Shown piece after piece: positions 35,113 through 44,876 of a stretch of DNA of 64,000 bases (its first letter is position 1; the number at the start of each line of letters is the position of its first letter). A model generated the notes under the pieces. The model had not been told where the DNA came from, searched no databases, and saw only the letters and a program-made list of their open reading frames with translations. The position numbers were made by a program, and so were the translations under genes. This DNA comes from Vibrio cyclitrophicus. GTDB taxonomy: Bacteria > Pseudomonadota > Gammaproteobacteria > Enterobacterales > Vibrionaceae. The stretch spans positions 2,480,001-2,544,000 of the forward strand of contig CP065366.1 in assembly GCA_023206055.1 (NCBI GenBank), written 5' to 3'.

Positions 35113-36189
35113 TTATTCAACCAAAGAAAAGTTAATCGCCTCTGGTCTCGCTTTACCCGTCCAGAACATTTTCGCCGCCACATTCTCAGCAAGCTCTAGG
35201 TAGTGACGAGTATGTTCGCTATCTGGTCGACGAACGACTGTCGGGCAACCAGCATCGATGTCTTCACGAACATCAATGTGCAGTGGGATTTGCGCTAAGA
35301 TATCGAGGTAAAACTCCTCTGACATCGCTTCTGCACCACCTGCGCCAAAGATATGCTCTTTCTCACCACAGTGACTACAGATATGGTAGCTCATGTTTTC
35401 AACTAAGCCCGCCACTGGCACGCTCACTTTATCAAACATCGCGACACCTTTACGTGCGTCTGCTAACGCCAGATCTTGAGGAGTAGTAACAACAACCGCG
35501 CCTGTCACTGGAATCTGTTGTGACAATGTTAGCTGAATATCGCCGGTGCCCGGTGGCATATCGATAACTAGGTAATCCAATTCTGGCCATACGGTTTCGT
35601 TAACAAGCTGGCCTAAAGCCTTGGCCGCCATAGGGCCACGCCAGATTGCTGCATCGTCTTTCGACACAAGATAGCCAATAGAGTGAGTGAAAATGCCATG
35701 AGCCTCGATTGGCATCATCCATTTGTTGTTCTGTACTTCTGGTTTCGCGTCTAGTTGGCCGAGCATCATAGGCACTGATGGACCGTAGATATCCGCATCC
35801 AACAAACCCACTTTTGAACCAGACTTAGATAACGCGAGCGCAAGGTTTACTGAAGTCGTCGATTTACCCACCCCACCCTTTGCCGACGTCACAGCGATAA
35901 TATTCTTAACACCCTTCAATGGTGTCGCGACAGTGGTTTCCAGCGCAGACGGCTTCACTTTTACTTCAAACTGAAAAGCGCTAACAAGCTGTTGTTCAAT
36001 CTGAGAGTGGATCCACTGTTCCAATTCAACCGCAAGTTGATTAGCAGCAAAAGGTAAGGTGATAACAAATGATCCACGCGGATCAACCGATACAATATTT
36101 TGGTGTAGCGCCCACTCTGGTATGAGGATTGGTGACTCGAACTCATTCAACCATGAACAGAAATCTTGCTTAGAAGTAAAGTTACGCAT
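35113..36189 (-). CDS. apbC: Iron-sulfur cluster carrier ATPase Mrp (ApbC)
   Basis: The 358-residue protein is a MinD-like P-loop ATPase that carries [4Fe-4S] clusters to target enzymes. It has the deviant Walker A SAKGGVGKST (about residue 107), the DADIYGPS motif, and the cluster-ligating CSHC pair (about residue 272) near the C-terminus. The first 90 residues form an MIP18-like domain, shorter and divergent here. AGGAG lies upstream of the ATG. It diverges from metG, as in E. coli. Confidence 0.93.
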   Translation of the reverse strand: MRNFTSKQDFCSWLNEFESPILIPEWALHQNIVSVDPRGSFVITLPFAANQLAVELEQWIHSQIEQQLVSAFQFEVKVKPSALETTVATPLKGVKNIIAVTSAKGGVGKSTTSVNLALALSKSGSKVGLLDADIYGPSVPMMLGQLDAKPEVQNNKWMMPIEAHGIFTHSIGYLVSKDDAAIWRGPMAAKALGQLVNETVWPELDYLVIDMPPGTGDIQLTLSQQIPVTGAVVVTTPQDLALADARKGVAMFDKVSVPVAGLVENMSYHICSHCGEKEHIFGAGGAEAMSEEFYLDILAQIPLHIDVREDIDAGCPTVVRRPDSEHTRHYLELAENVAAKMFWTGKARPEAINFSLVE

Positions 36190-36346
36190 TGGGGCTCCTT
36201 TTTTTATTTATGCTATCACCCACGAGATGAAGACTGAACCCCTAAAAAACTAGGGGAATCCTTTGTCTGATACCTTGGCGTATCACACGTTATAAAGTAG
36301 TATTACCTCTCAAATTTATACCTATCAAAAAAGCGAATTATTAAGT

Positions 36347-38407
36347 ATGGCAACTGATCCAAGACAACTTTTGGTAACTTGTGCGCTTCCGTACGCTAAC
36401 GGCTCTATTCACCTTGGCCATATGCTTGAGCATATCCAAGCTGATATTTGGGTTCGATACCAGCGTCTACGTGGCAACACTGTAAACTTCATCTGTGCTG
36501 ACGATGCTCACGGCACGCCAATTATGCTTAAAGCTCAACAGATGGGTATCACACCAGAAGAGATGATCGCTGCTGTTAGTGAAGAGCACCAAAAAGACTT
36601 CGCTGGCTTTGATATCAGCTTTGATAACTACCACAGCACACACAGCGAAGAGAACCGTGAACTGGCTTCTCACATCTACCTAGAACTTAAAAAGAACGGC
36701 TTCATTTCTAGCCGTACTATTTCTCAGCTTTTCGATCCTGAGAAAGAGATGTTCCTACCAGACCGTTTCGTAAAAGGTACTTGCCCTAAGTGTAAGTCAG
36801 AAGACCAGTACGGTGATAACTGTGATAACTGTGGTGAGACATACAGCCCAACTGAACTGATTAACCCTAAATCAGCGGTTTCTGGCGCAACTCCAGTAAT
36901 GAAAGACTCTGAGCACTTCTTCTTCGACCTACCTCAGTTCGAAAGCATGCTAAAAGAGTGGACTCGTTCTGGCTCTCTACAGAACGAAACTGCAAACAAA
37001 ATGCAGGAATGGTTCGAGTCTGGCCTGCAACAGTGGGATATCTCACGTGACGCACCTTACTTCGGCTTCGAAATCCCAGGCGAAAAAGACAAGTTCTTCT
37101 ACGTATGGCTAGATGCACCTGTTGGCTACATGGCTTCTTTCAAGAACCTATGTGACAAGCGTGACGACCTAAACTTCGACGAATACTGGAAGAAAGACAG
37201 CACAGCTGAACTTTACCACTTCATCGGTAAAGACATCGTTTACTTCCACAGCCTATTCTGGCCAGCAATGTTAGACGGCGCAGGCTTCCGTAAGCCAAAC
37301 AACGTATTCGTACACGGCTACGTAACAGTGAACGGTGCGAAGATGTCTAAGTCGAAAGGCACATTCATCAAAGCAAGCACGTACCTAAACCATCTAGACC
37401 CTGAGTGTCTACGTTACTACTACGCTGCTAAGCTAAACAGCCGTATCGATGATTTAGACCTTAACCTTGAAGACTTCACTCAACGTGTAAACGCTGATGT
37501 AGTAAACAAGATTGTTAACCTAGCTTCTCGTAACGCCGGCTTCATCACTAAGCGTTTTGAAGGCAAGCTTTCTGCTGAATTTGCAGAACCTGAACTTTAC
37601 AACGAATTCGTTGCTGCTGCTGAGCGTATCGGTCAGCTATACGAAACTCGTGAGTTCAGCCGCGCTATCCGTGAAATTACTGCACTAGCAGATAAAGCTA
37701 ATCAGTACATTGACGAAAAAGCACCTTGGGTTCTTGCGAAAGAAGAAGGTAAAGAGAAAGAGCTTCAAGAAGTTTCTTCTGTCGGTATTAACCTATTCCG
37801 CGTGCTAATGGCTTACCTGAAACCAGTTATGCCAGAGCTTGCGGCTCGCACTGAGGCTTTCCTAAACGAAGAGCTAACGTGGGAAGCGATTGCGACTCCG
37901 CTAACTGATCACGAGATCACTAAGTTCAAAGCGCTATTTAGCCGTATTGATCCGAAGAAAGTGGAAGCAATGATTGAGTCTTCTAAAGAAGATGCAGCCG
38001 CTGAAGCAGCAGCGAAAGAAAAAGCAGAAGCTGAAAAAGAGCAAGCAAGCCAAACTGAGCTAGACAAAGAGCCAATCGCAGACGAGATTGAGTTCGATGC
38101 CTTTGCTGCAGTAGACATGCGTATTGCTCGTATCATCTCTTGTGAAGAAGTACCAAAAGCGAACAAACTACTGAAGTTCCAACTGGACATCGGTGGTGAG
38201 ACTCGCCAAGTATTCTCTGGTATCAAATCAGCATACAAACCTGAAGAGCTAGAAGGCAAGCTAACTGTAATGGTAGCAAACCTAAAACCTCGTAAGATGA
38301 AATTTGGTATGTCTGAAGGCATGATCCTAGCAGCGGGCCCTGGTGGCAGCGACCTATGGATCCTTGAGCCACACGAAGGTGCTCAACCTGGTATGCGTGT
38401 AATGTAA
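36347..38407 (+). CDS. metG: Methionyl-tRNA synthetase
   Basis: The 686-residue class I synthetase charges tRNA-Met. It has the HIGH-type HLGH motif (SIHLGHMLE, residues 20-30), a zinc knuckle CPKCKSEDQYGDNCDNCG (about 145-162), the KMSKS motif (AKMSKSKGTF, about 330) and a C-terminal EMAP-like tRNA-binding domain (VDMRIARI, about 585 on) that promotes dimerisation. A Lys/Glu/Ala-rich helix (about 545-570) joins the parts. Codons are highly optimised. The ribosome binding site before the ATG is weak. Confidence 0.97.
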   Translation: MATDPRQLLVTCALPYANGSIHLGHMLEHIQADIWVRYQRLRGNTVNFICADDAHGTPIMLKAQQMGITPEEMIAAVSEEHQKDFAGFDISFDNYHSTHSEENRELASHIYLELKKNGFISSRTISQLFDPEKEMFLPDRFVKGTCPKCKSEDQYGDNCDNCGETYSPTELINPKSAVSGATPVMKDSEHFFFDLPQFESMLKEWTRSGSLQNETANKMQEWFESGLQQWDISRDAPYFGFEIPGEKDKFFYVWLDAPVGYMASFKNLCDKRDDLNFDEYWKKDSTAELYHFIGKDIVYFHSLFWPAMLDGAGFRKPNNVFVHGYVTVNGAKMSKSKGTFIKASTYLNHLDPECLRYYYAAKLNSRIDDLDLNLEDFTQRVNADVVNKIVNLASRNAGFITKRFEGKLSAEFAEPELYNEFVAAAERIGQLYETREFSRAIREITALADKANQYIDEKAPWVLAKEEGKEKELQEVSSVGINLFRVLMAYLKPVMPELAARTEAFLNEELTWEAIATPLTDHEITKFKALFSRIDPKKVEAMIESSKEDAAAEAAAKEKAEAEKEQASQTELDKEPIADEIEFDAFAAVDMRIARIISCEEVPKANKLLKFQLDIGGETRQVFSGIKSAYKPEELEGKLTVMVANLKPRKMKFGMSEGMILAAGPGGSDLWILEPHEGAQPGMRVM

Positions 38408-38442
38408 TTCTGACTCCAGTCAGATAACAAGCACTCATCACT

Positions 38443-38493
38443 AAATCCCTAATGCATTTTTGACTTGAAAGAGTTAATCAGCATTGGGGATTT
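38443..38493 (+). terminator. Terminator after metG
   Basis: aaatccctaatgc and gcattggggattt pair over 13 positions (one G-T wobble) around a 25-nt loop, followed by TTTTATAT. The loop is longer than usual. Confidence 0.7.
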
Positions 38494-38626
38494 TTTATAT
38501 CTACCGAAAATTAGCGTTCTCTGTTAGAGTCGCCCTCAATTATGCTATGTAGAGTAGACATTGGTTCGTCAACAATAATGGGCTAACCAACACATCTTAA
38601 CTCTAAAACCCTTTTAGGAATCCCCA

Positions 38627-39106
38627 GTGACTAACAATGAAATCTTGCGTCGTATTCAGCACGCACTAAACCTTAAAAATGCACAAATCATCAAAGCTAT
38701 CGAACAAGCTGATGTGACTGTTGCTCATGACCAAGTGATTAACTGGCTGAAAGACGACAACGACAAGTCATGCTCTAAGATGAAAGATAAAGAGTTAGCG
38801 GTATTCCTAAATGGTTTCATCAACCTTAAGCGTGGCAAAAAAGAAGGCGAGCAACCTAAACCTGAAGTTGCATTAACGAACAACATGATTTTCATGAAGC
38901 TACGTATCGCATTAAATATGAAAGCAGAAGATGTTTTGGACGTACTAGAAGTAGTTGGCATTAGCTTGAGCAAGTACGAAATCGGCGCTTACTTCCGCAA
39001 GCCAGAAAACAAAAACTACAAAGTGTGTGAAGACCAACTACTTTGTGACTTTCTAAACGGTGTGCAATTTACTAACCGCCCAGACTCAGAGGAGTTTGCA
39101 GGTTAA
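38627..39106 (+). CDS. DUF1456 family protein (YehS-like)
   Basis: The 159-residue protein is made of two similar halves, each with an (I/M)xx(K/R)xRIALN-type helix (NEILRRIQHALNL and NMIFMKLRIALNM) and a D-x-L-C/A-x-FLNG ending (AVFLNGF and CDFLNGV). This is the duplicated DUF1456 domain of E. coli YehS. Its function is not known. GTG is the start codon, set by the conserved MTNNEILRRI N-terminus and an AGGAA upstream. It is transcribed alone. Confidence 0.85.
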   Translation: MTNNEILRRIQHALNLKNAQIIKAIEQADVTVAHDQVINWLKDDNDKSCSKMKDKELAVFLNGFINLKRGKKEGEQPKPEVALTNNMIFMKLRIALNMKAEDVLDVLEVVGISLSKYEIGAYFRKPENKNYKVCEDQLLCDFLNGVQFTNRPDSEEFAG

Positions 39107-39148
39107 GTTACTGACTATTGATAAGTTTTGACCAACTATCAATAAATA

Positions 39149-39185
39149 AAAAGCGGCGAGATAATTGGATTATCTCGCCGCTTTT
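39149..39185. terminator. Bidirectional terminator
   Basis: A very stable stem of 15-16 bp (aaaagcggcgagataa / ttatctcgccgctttt) is flanked by A- and T-runs. It serves the convergent DUF1456 and fadR genes. Confidence 0.93.
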
Positions 39186-39248
39186 TCGTTTTCTTTACAT
39201 CGTTTACTTAATAAGTAAACGAATCTAGCAGTACTTTAATGAAAAGAC

Positions 39249-40088
39249 TTAGCTGTCGTCTTCAGTAAAGTTTGTTGGTAACGTTGTTTTCATCTCGTTC
39301 CAAATCTGTGCGCTTGCGATACCGTAGTTACGAATCACAAGTGGCAAGTTTTCACGCTCACCACTTTCACAAATAACAAACAAGTCTTTATAGAACTCCA
39401 TGGCTAAACGACGAGCTTCTGGGTTAGAGAAGTAATAGCTGCCCACACGGTCGTACAATTTACGAACACCGTTGAAGATCAGACCATAAATTTGGTTACC
39501 TGAATGGAATGCTAAACGCTGGAAAAGCATGTAATCGTAGAAGTTAAAAGTTTTGGCAACTAAGATCGTTTGACGTTTCGCTTCATCTTTTTCTGAATCT
39601 TCTTTTACCGCTTGTTTGATCTTGTCAGCGTATGGCGACGATTCTAAGAACTCATCCCAAGTTGGTGCCGCAAGTAGCGCTTCACAAGATTCAATTACGT
39701 TACTGATAGTACGCTCTGAAGCTTCTTTGTTTGCTTTGAATGCATAACGCATAAAAATCGGGCTGATATTAGTACGAGCAGCAAGCAGGTCTTCTACCAT
39801 TTTACTTGCGTTATCAACGTCCAACGTCATTAGGGTATCAAGTATATGAAGACCTGAAGTCTCCATAAACTGGTTAACTTTTGTTGGTTTGCCGTGTTGG
39901 ATTGTCAACCAACCATCACGAGCAAGACGTTGAAGTACTTCACGAAGCGTAGTACGTGTAACACCAATTAGCTCAGAAAGCTCACGCTCTGCTGGCAAGA
40001 TAGAACCTGGAGGGAAACGGCCATTCCAAATACTTTCAATGATATACTTTTCTGCAAATCCTGCCGGGCTCTTAGCCTTAATGACCAT
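39249..40088 (-). CDS. fadR: Fatty acid metabolism regulator FadR
   Basis: The 279-residue GntR-family regulator binds DNA through an N-terminal winged helix (about 1-72, VTRTTLREVLQRLARDGW) that is almost identical to E. coli. The C-terminal domain binds acyl-CoA. It represses beta-oxidation genes and activates unsaturated fatty acid synthesis. It is about 40 residues longer than E. coli FadR because of an insertion near residues 138-177 (SPYADKIKQAVKEDSEKDEAK). This insertion is known from V. cholerae FadR, where it adds a second ligand site. It diverges from nhaB, a conserved pairing. Confidence 0.95.
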   Translation of the reverse strand: MVIKAKSPAGFAEKYIIESIWNGRFPPGSILPAERELSELIGVTRTTLREVLQRLARDGWLTIQHGKPTKVNQFMETSGLHILDTLMTLDVDNASKMVEDLLAARTNISPIFMRYAFKANKEASERTISNVIESCEALLAAPTWDEFLESSPYADKIKQAVKEDSEKDEAKRQTILVAKTFNFYDYMLFQRLAFHSGNQIYGLIFNGVRKLYDRVGSYYFSNPEARRLAMEFYKDLFVICESGERENLPLVIRNYGIASAQIWNEMKTTLPTNFTEDDS

Positions 40089-40500
40089 CTACACTTCAAT
40101 CCAATTTAATTATTCTGTTCTAATTTACTCATCATACCACTAGTTCACACCTCGCGGAAACACCCTCAAAAATTTTACTCACCCAAAACACCAATAGAGT
40201 TAAAACTCTAAAGTTCAGCACACGTTTGCACCTTAGGTTTGTATAACAAGCGACTCTAAACCACCATTTCAACAAATCGTTAACACAACAAATTCACTTT
40301 AAAATCAATGAGATTGGTCATATTTTTAAAGCTACTAATTTGCAATATTAAGTTGTAATAATCATATATAAACCGTCGTTATTCTGTTATTTTCAATCAT
40401 TTCGCTGAAATATTGATTATAGTCGGTTTTTATCACATTTTAAGTGGTATGCTTGCGCTACTTTGATCGCGTTTCTCAACAAAAAAGAGGTATTTTTAGT
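40089..40500. other. fadR-nhaB divergent region, promoter side
   Basis: About 410 AT-rich bases with no gene. Promoters for fadR (leftward) and nhaB (rightward) must lie here. A tentative nhaB -10 is tatgct at 40448-40453, with no clear -35. No operator could be named with confidence. Confidence 0.5.
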
Positions 40501-40501
40501 A

Positions 40502-40668
40502 CAGCAGGGCTTTTCCTGTTGACTAAATGTTATCTAAGAGTAGAGTTGCGCTCAAAAATTAGCAGTGCTTGAGTTTCTAAGGGAGTGACTTGGCAAGACC
40601 ACAGAACATTACATGGAATGTAGTTTTTCTAAGTCACTGTTAGTTATGTATTTTAACAAATACATAAC
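40502..40668 (+). promoter_or_regulatory. Predicted structured 5' leader of nhaB
   Basis: Four hairpins follow each other before nhaB: 40502-40508/40515-40521 (one G-T wobble), 40551-40555/40569-40573, 40584-40591/40631-40638 enclosing 40606-40610/40617-40621, and a perfect 11-bp stem 40643-40653/40658-40668. None is followed by a T-run, so these are not ordinary terminators. The last stem ends 58 nt before the start codon. This could be a regulatory RNA leader responding to cations or pH; I do not recognise a named riboswitch. Confidence 0.45.
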
Positions 40669-40726
40669 TCGATTCTCAAATGTTGTATTGCTTGTCTATT
40701 CATAATCAACATAAAAGAGTATTAAC

Positions 40727-42319
40727 ATGCCGATGTCTCTCGGAAACGCTTTTATCAAGAACTTCCTTGGTAAAGCTCCTGATTGGTATAAACTTGCCAT
40801 CATTTCCTTTTTAATCATCAACCCGTTTGTTTTCTTCCTAGTTGACCCATTTGTTGCGGGCTGGCTATTAGTGGTTGAGTTTATTTTCACGCTAGCTATG
40901 GCACTAAAATGCTACCCTCTTCAACCTGGTGGTTTATTAGCAATTCAAGCCGTCGCCATTGGTATGACCAAACCTGAAATGGTTTATCACGAGCTACAAG
41001 CAAACCTCCCAGTATTACTCTTATTGGTGTTCATGGTTGCTGGTATCTACTTCATGAAAGAACTGCTTCTGTTCATTTTCACGAAGATACTACTCGGCAT
41101 CCAGTCAAAAATTTTACTCTCTATTGCGTTCTGTGTCGCAGCGGCCTTCTTATCTGCCTTCCTAGATGCCCTGACAGTAATCGCGGTCGTTATTAGCGTT
41201 GCGGTTGGCTTCTACTCTATCTACCACAAGGTCGCATCAGGCAAGGGCACGACGTCTGCGCACGATCATACTCATGATGAAGAGATCTCCGAGCTAACTC
41301 GTGATGACCTAGAAAACTACCGAGCTTTCCTACGTTCACTGCTAATGCACGCTGGTGTGGGTACAGCACTGGGTGGTGTAATGACCATGGTAGGTGAACC
41401 ACAAAACTTAGTCATTGCTAAGCAAGCAGGTTGGGAGTTCGGTGAATTTATCATCCGTATGCTGCCAGTAACACTGCCTGTTTTCTTCTGCGGTATTTTA
41501 ACTTGTGCACTTGTCGAGAAATTCAAAGTGTTTGGTTACGGCGCTGAGTTACCAATAAATGTTCGCCAAATCTTAGTTGAATTTGACAACAAAGAACGTG
41601 CAAACCGTACAAAGCAAGACGTAGCAAAGTTATGGGTTCAGAGTGCAATCGCAGTTTGGCTGATTGTTGGCCTTGCGCTTCACGTCGCTGAAGTGGGTTT
41701 GATTGGCCTTTCAGTGATCATCTTAGCAACGGCGTTTACTGGTGTAATTGAAGAGCACTCGATGGGTAAAGCCTTTGAAGAAGCTCTGCCATTTACCGCA
41801 CTTCTTGCCGTCTTTTTCGCGGTTGTTGCTGTAATCATCGACCAAGCTCTATTTAAGCCAGTAATCGATGCTGTACTTCACGTTGAAGATAAAGGCGCGC
41901 AGCTCGCACTCTTCTATGTTGCCAACGGTATTCTATCGATGGTTTCAGATAACGTATTCGTAGGTACGGTTTACATCAACGAAGTGAAAACTGCACTGGT
42001 TGAAGGCATCATCACTCGTGACCAATTCGACCTACTTGCTGTAGCTATCAACACAGGTACTAACCTACCTTCTGTTGCTACGCCAAATGGCCAGGCTGCA
42101 TTCCTGTTCCTATTAACATCAGCACTTGCTCCGTTAATTCGACTGTCTTATGGCCGCATGGTTATCATGGCGTTGCCATACACCATCGTATTAGCACTGG
42201 TTGGCCTTGCAGGTATTGTGTTCTTCGTAGAACCGATGACAGCATGGTTCTATGATGCAGGTTGGATCATTCAGCGTACTGGTGAAGCTGTTGCTCCAGT
42301 TATCTCTGGCGGTCATTAA
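40727..42319 (+). CDS. nhaB: Na+/H+ antiporter NhaB
   Basis: The 530-residue inner-membrane protein exchanges two or more protons for sodium and contributes to Na+ and pH balance, important in sea water. The N-terminus (FIKNFLGKAPDWYKLAII) and the conserved MTMVGEPQNLVIAKQ and LPSVATPNGQAAFLFL motifs are NhaB. About ten to twelve hydrophobic segments are visible, with a His/Asp/Glu-rich loop (SAHDHTHDEEISE, about 183-195). A structured leader precedes it. dsbB follows after a terminator. Confidence 0.95.
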   Translation: MPMSLGNAFIKNFLGKAPDWYKLAIISFLIINPFVFFLVDPFVAGWLLVVEFIFTLAMALKCYPLQPGGLLAIQAVAIGMTKPEMVYHELQANLPVLLLLVFMVAGIYFMKELLLFIFTKILLGIQSKILLSIAFCVAAAFLSAFLDALTVIAVVISVAVGFYSIYHKVASGKGTTSAHDHTHDEEISELTRDDLENYRAFLRSLLMHAGVGTALGGVMTMVGEPQNLVIAKQAGWEFGEFIIRMLPVTLPVFFCGILTCALVEKFKVFGYGAELPINVRQILVEFDNKERANRTKQDVAKLWVQSAIAVWLIVGLALHVAEVGLIGLSVIILATAFTGVIEEHSMGKAFEEALPFTALLAVFFAVVAVIIDQALFKPVIDAVLHVEDKGAQLALFYVANGILSMVSDNVFVGTVYINEVKTALVEGIITRDQFDLLAVAINTGTNLPSVATPNGQAAFLFLLTSALAPLIRLSYGRMVIMALPYTIVLALVGLAGIVFFVEPMTAWFYDAGWIIQRTGEAVAPVISGGH

Positions 42320-42401
42320 GCTAAACACTGTGTCGCAAACCATAAAATGTGTAACTCACTAATCAAAAATATTAGTTGATTAGGAAACTTATCCAAGATA
42401 A

Positions 42402-42425
42402 AAAGCTCTGAGTAATCAGGGCTTT
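42402..42425 (+). terminator. Terminator between nhaB and dsbB
   Basis: The 10-bp stem aaagctctga / tcagggcttt (one G-T wobble, loop gtaa) is followed by TTTATTTTAT. It sits only 26 bp before the dsbB start, so dsbB depends on read-through or its own promoter. Confidence 0.82.
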
Positions 42426-42451
42426 TTTATTTTATAGACAGGATTCAATTC

Positions 42452-42976
42452 GTGAACTTTTTAGCAATGATCAAAGACTTCTCTAAGGGACGTTTATCTT
42501 GGCTTTTACTGCTGGCTTTTATTGTCTTTTTTGAAGCGTGCGCTCTCTTCTTCCAACACGTGATGATGCTTGGTCCTTGCGTGATGTGTATCTATGAACG
42601 CGTTGCTATGCTCGCTATCGGTGTCGCCGCAATGATTGGTGCTATTGCCCCGAATAACCCAATATCACGTTGGTTAGGCCTTGCTGGTTGGGGATTCGGC
42701 GCATACAAAGGTTTGATGCTTGCTTTGGAGCACGTCGATTACCAATTCAATCCGTCTCCTTTTGCAACCTGCGACTTATTCGTCACCTTCCCTAGCTGGG
42801 CGCCTTTAAACCAATGGGCTCCGTGGATGTTTGAAGCTTACGGTGATTGCAGCAAAGTGGTGTGGCAGTTCTTCGATCTTTCTATGCCTCAGTGGCTGGT
42901 GATTATCTTCGCGGGTAACTTAGTTGCTTTCGGTTTTGTGGTGATTTCTCAATTTGTGAAGTCGAAAAACGACTAA
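42452..42976 (+). CDS. dsbB: Disulfide bond formation protein DsbB
   Basis: The 174-residue membrane protein has four helices and reoxidises DsbA, passing electrons to quinone. The first redox pair is CVMC (about residues 40-43). The second pair is the single Cys in ATCDLF and the Cys in YGDCSK in the second periplasmic loop. Start is GTG (MNFLAMIKDFSKGRLSW). nhaB-dsbB is the conserved order in E. coli too. A strong terminator follows. Confidence 0.94.
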   Translation: MNFLAMIKDFSKGRLSWLLLLAFIVFFEACALFFQHVMMLGPCVMCIYERVAMLAIGVAAMIGAIAPNNPISRWLGLAGWGFGAYKGLMLALEHVDYQFNPSPFATCDLFVTFPSWAPLNQWAPWMFEAYGDCSKVVWQFFDLSMPQWLVIIFAGNLVAFGFVVISQFVKSKND

Positions 42977-43000
42977 CTGTAAGCCGCTGAAATTTAGACA

Positions 43001-43030
43001 AAAAAAGTCGACCACGAGGTCGACTTTTTT
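43001..43030. terminator. Bidirectional terminator between dsbB and the SEC-C gene
   Basis: A 13-bp stem (aaaaaagtcgacc / ggtcgactttttt, loop acga) runs into T-runs on both strands between convergent genes. Confidence 0.92.
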
Positions 43031-43101
43031 ATTAACTAAGCTTTTGAAGATATAAAGGGAGTCTGTTACTCACTCAACCAAAGTTCATCAATAAACCGTG
43101 A

Positions 43102-43722
43102 TTAGTTGTTTTTACCACAGCATTGCTTGAACTTTTTACCACTTTCACATGGGCAAGCATCATTGCGGCCGATATCTTTAAATGGATTCACGCTTTGGGA
43201 CTTATTGCCCAACATAGCCTCATCCGCTGCCATTGCCACTTCTGAGATCATCAGATCGACTTGACCGATTAAATCGGCAAGCGATGGTGGATTGGTAAGT
43301 CCTGCAGCGATCATTTGTTGTTGAGTTTGCTCTTCATCAATCGCAAGCATCAAGGTTGTTAGGAGCGCTTGCAACATGCGTAGAGTGCCATCCGCGACGG
43401 TTACGCTCTGCCATTGCTCTTCAACTGTTGGCCAAACCATCATGAAGCCTTCAGAAAAATCGGCAAACTGCTCGTTAAAGTCACCTTCAGCCAATACGTC
43501 TGTCAGTAGGTATTCATTACGCTGAATCAGGTTGTGTTGGCGGTTAATCTGCTCTGTCACCGTTGTTACCAGCTCTTTACCCGCTTCAGGCGCAACGATA
43601 GCTAACCATTCTTCGGGATCAAGTGGCTTGGTCGCCAAGTTAGAGGCAAGGATTGCACCTTCCATAAACTGCGGAGTAATGTCAGTGATTGATTCTGATA
43701 GGCTTAATAATTGATATGTCAT
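43102..43722 (-). CDS. YecA/UPF0149-like protein with C-terminal SEC-C zinc motif
   Basis: The 206-residue protein has an all-helical UPF0149-like body and ends in a SEC-C motif (CPCESGKKFKQCCGKNN, about 190-206) that binds zinc in SecA and YecA proteins. YecA-type proteins are linked to SecA and ribosomes, but the exact role of this relative is not established. It is transcribed alone and convergent with dsbB. Start is supported by the conserved MTYQLLSLSES N-terminus. Confidence 0.8.
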   Translation of the reverse strand: MTYQLLSLSESITDITPQFMEGAILASNLATKPLDPEEWLAIVAPEAGKELVTTVTEQINRQHNLIQRNEYLLTDVLAEGDFNEQFADFSEGFMMVWPTVEEQWQSVTVADGTLRMLQALLTTLMLAIDEEQTQQQMIAAGLTNPPSLADLIGQVDLMISEVAMAADEAMLGNKSQSVNPFKDIGRNDACPCESGKKFKQCCGKNN

Positions 43723-43899
43723 GAAAGCTCTAGATATTGGGCATTTTCGATATTATAACGCCATCCTCCCCAAGATGTCGCTATTAAGAGACGAAACCAT
43801 CATTCAGACAGACACACCACACTCATAGTGACAATCCTGTAAGCAAACCGTACAATCACGCCTCGAATTTTTCGGTTCACTCAGTTTTGGTAAAGCAGC

Positions 43900-44856
43900 A
43901 TGCGCGTAATACTTGGCCCTATGGAGGGCGTTCTAGACCACCTAATGCGTGAAATTCTCACAGAGATTAATGATTACGATCTCTGTGTGACAGAGTTTGT
44001 GCGCGTCGTGGATCAACTTCTTCCTCCGCATGTTTTCCACCGTATTTGCCCAGAGCTACATCAAGGCTCTCAGACCATGGCTGGTGTGCCAATCCATCTC
44101 CAGCTTCTAGGGCAACACCCAAATTGGATGGCCGAGAATGCTTTTCAAGCTGCTAGCTTAGGCGCTAAAGGTATTGACCTTAATTTTGGTTGCCCAGCAA
44201 AAGCGGTCAACAAAAGTAATGGTGGGGCTTCACTGCTAAAAGAACCAGAGCTCATTTATCAAGTGGTGAACGCCTGTCGAGAAGCAGTACCTGCACACAT
44301 TCCTGTATCCGCAAAGATTCGATTAGGTTGGGAGCATCCGGAAGAGTGCTTTGAAATCGTCGATGCCATCGAACAAGCCAAAGCTGACGAACTCACCGTG
44401 CATGCAAGAACCAAAGTTGGCGGCTATAAAGCCAGCGAAATCAAATGGGATTTCATCAATCAAATAAGAGAAAAAACGTCTCTACCGTTGATTGCTAATG
44501 GGGAAATCTGGAACTATCAAGATGGTCAAGATTGCATAGAAGCAACAGGCGTCGATTCATTGATGGTCTGCCGTGGTGCTTTCAATATTCCAAACCTCGG
44601 TAACGTCGTTAAGCACAACCACCAGAAAATGCCGTGGGATAAAGTCATTGAACTTTTGCTGCGCTATTCAGAGTTTCAAATTAAAGGGGACAAAGGCATG
44701 TACTACCCCAATAGAGTGAAGCAGTGGTTTGTTTATCTAAGTAAAGGCTACCCTGAAGCAAACGAACTGTTTAAAGAGATTCGTACTTTCAAAAAGGCGC
44801 CGCCGATTGTAGATCGCCTTCAGCGTTATCAAGAAGAGCGCCGTCAACCTGTTTAA
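43900..44856 (+). CDS. dusC: tRNA-dihydrouridine(16) synthase DusC
   Basis: The 318-residue FMN enzyme reduces U16 in tRNA D-loops. The catalytic Cys98 lies in LNFGCPAKAVNKS; MEGVLD at the N-terminus and YYPNRVKQWFVYLSKGYPEA toward the end are DusC hallmarks that differ from DusA and DusB. Length equals that of E. coli DusC. The gene lies alone; downstream is an inverted repeat and the convergent diguanylate cyclase gene. Confidence 0.92.
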   Translation: MRVILGPMEGVLDHLMREILTEINDYDLCVTEFVRVVDQLLPPHVFHRICPELHQGSQTMAGVPIHLQLLGQHPNWMAENAFQAASLGAKGIDLNFGCPAKAVNKSNGGASLLKEPELIYQVVNACREAVPAHIPVSAKIRLGWEHPEECFEIVDAIEQAKADELTVHARTKVGGYKASEIKWDFINQIREKTSLPLIANGEIWNYQDGQDCIEATGVDSLMVCRGAFNIPNLGNVVKHNHQKMPWDKVIELLLRYSEFQIKGDKGMYYPNRVKQWFVYLSKGYPEANELFKEIRTFKKAPPIVDRLQRYQEERRQPV

Positions 44857-44876
44857 GATTAAAGTACTCAACGCTT

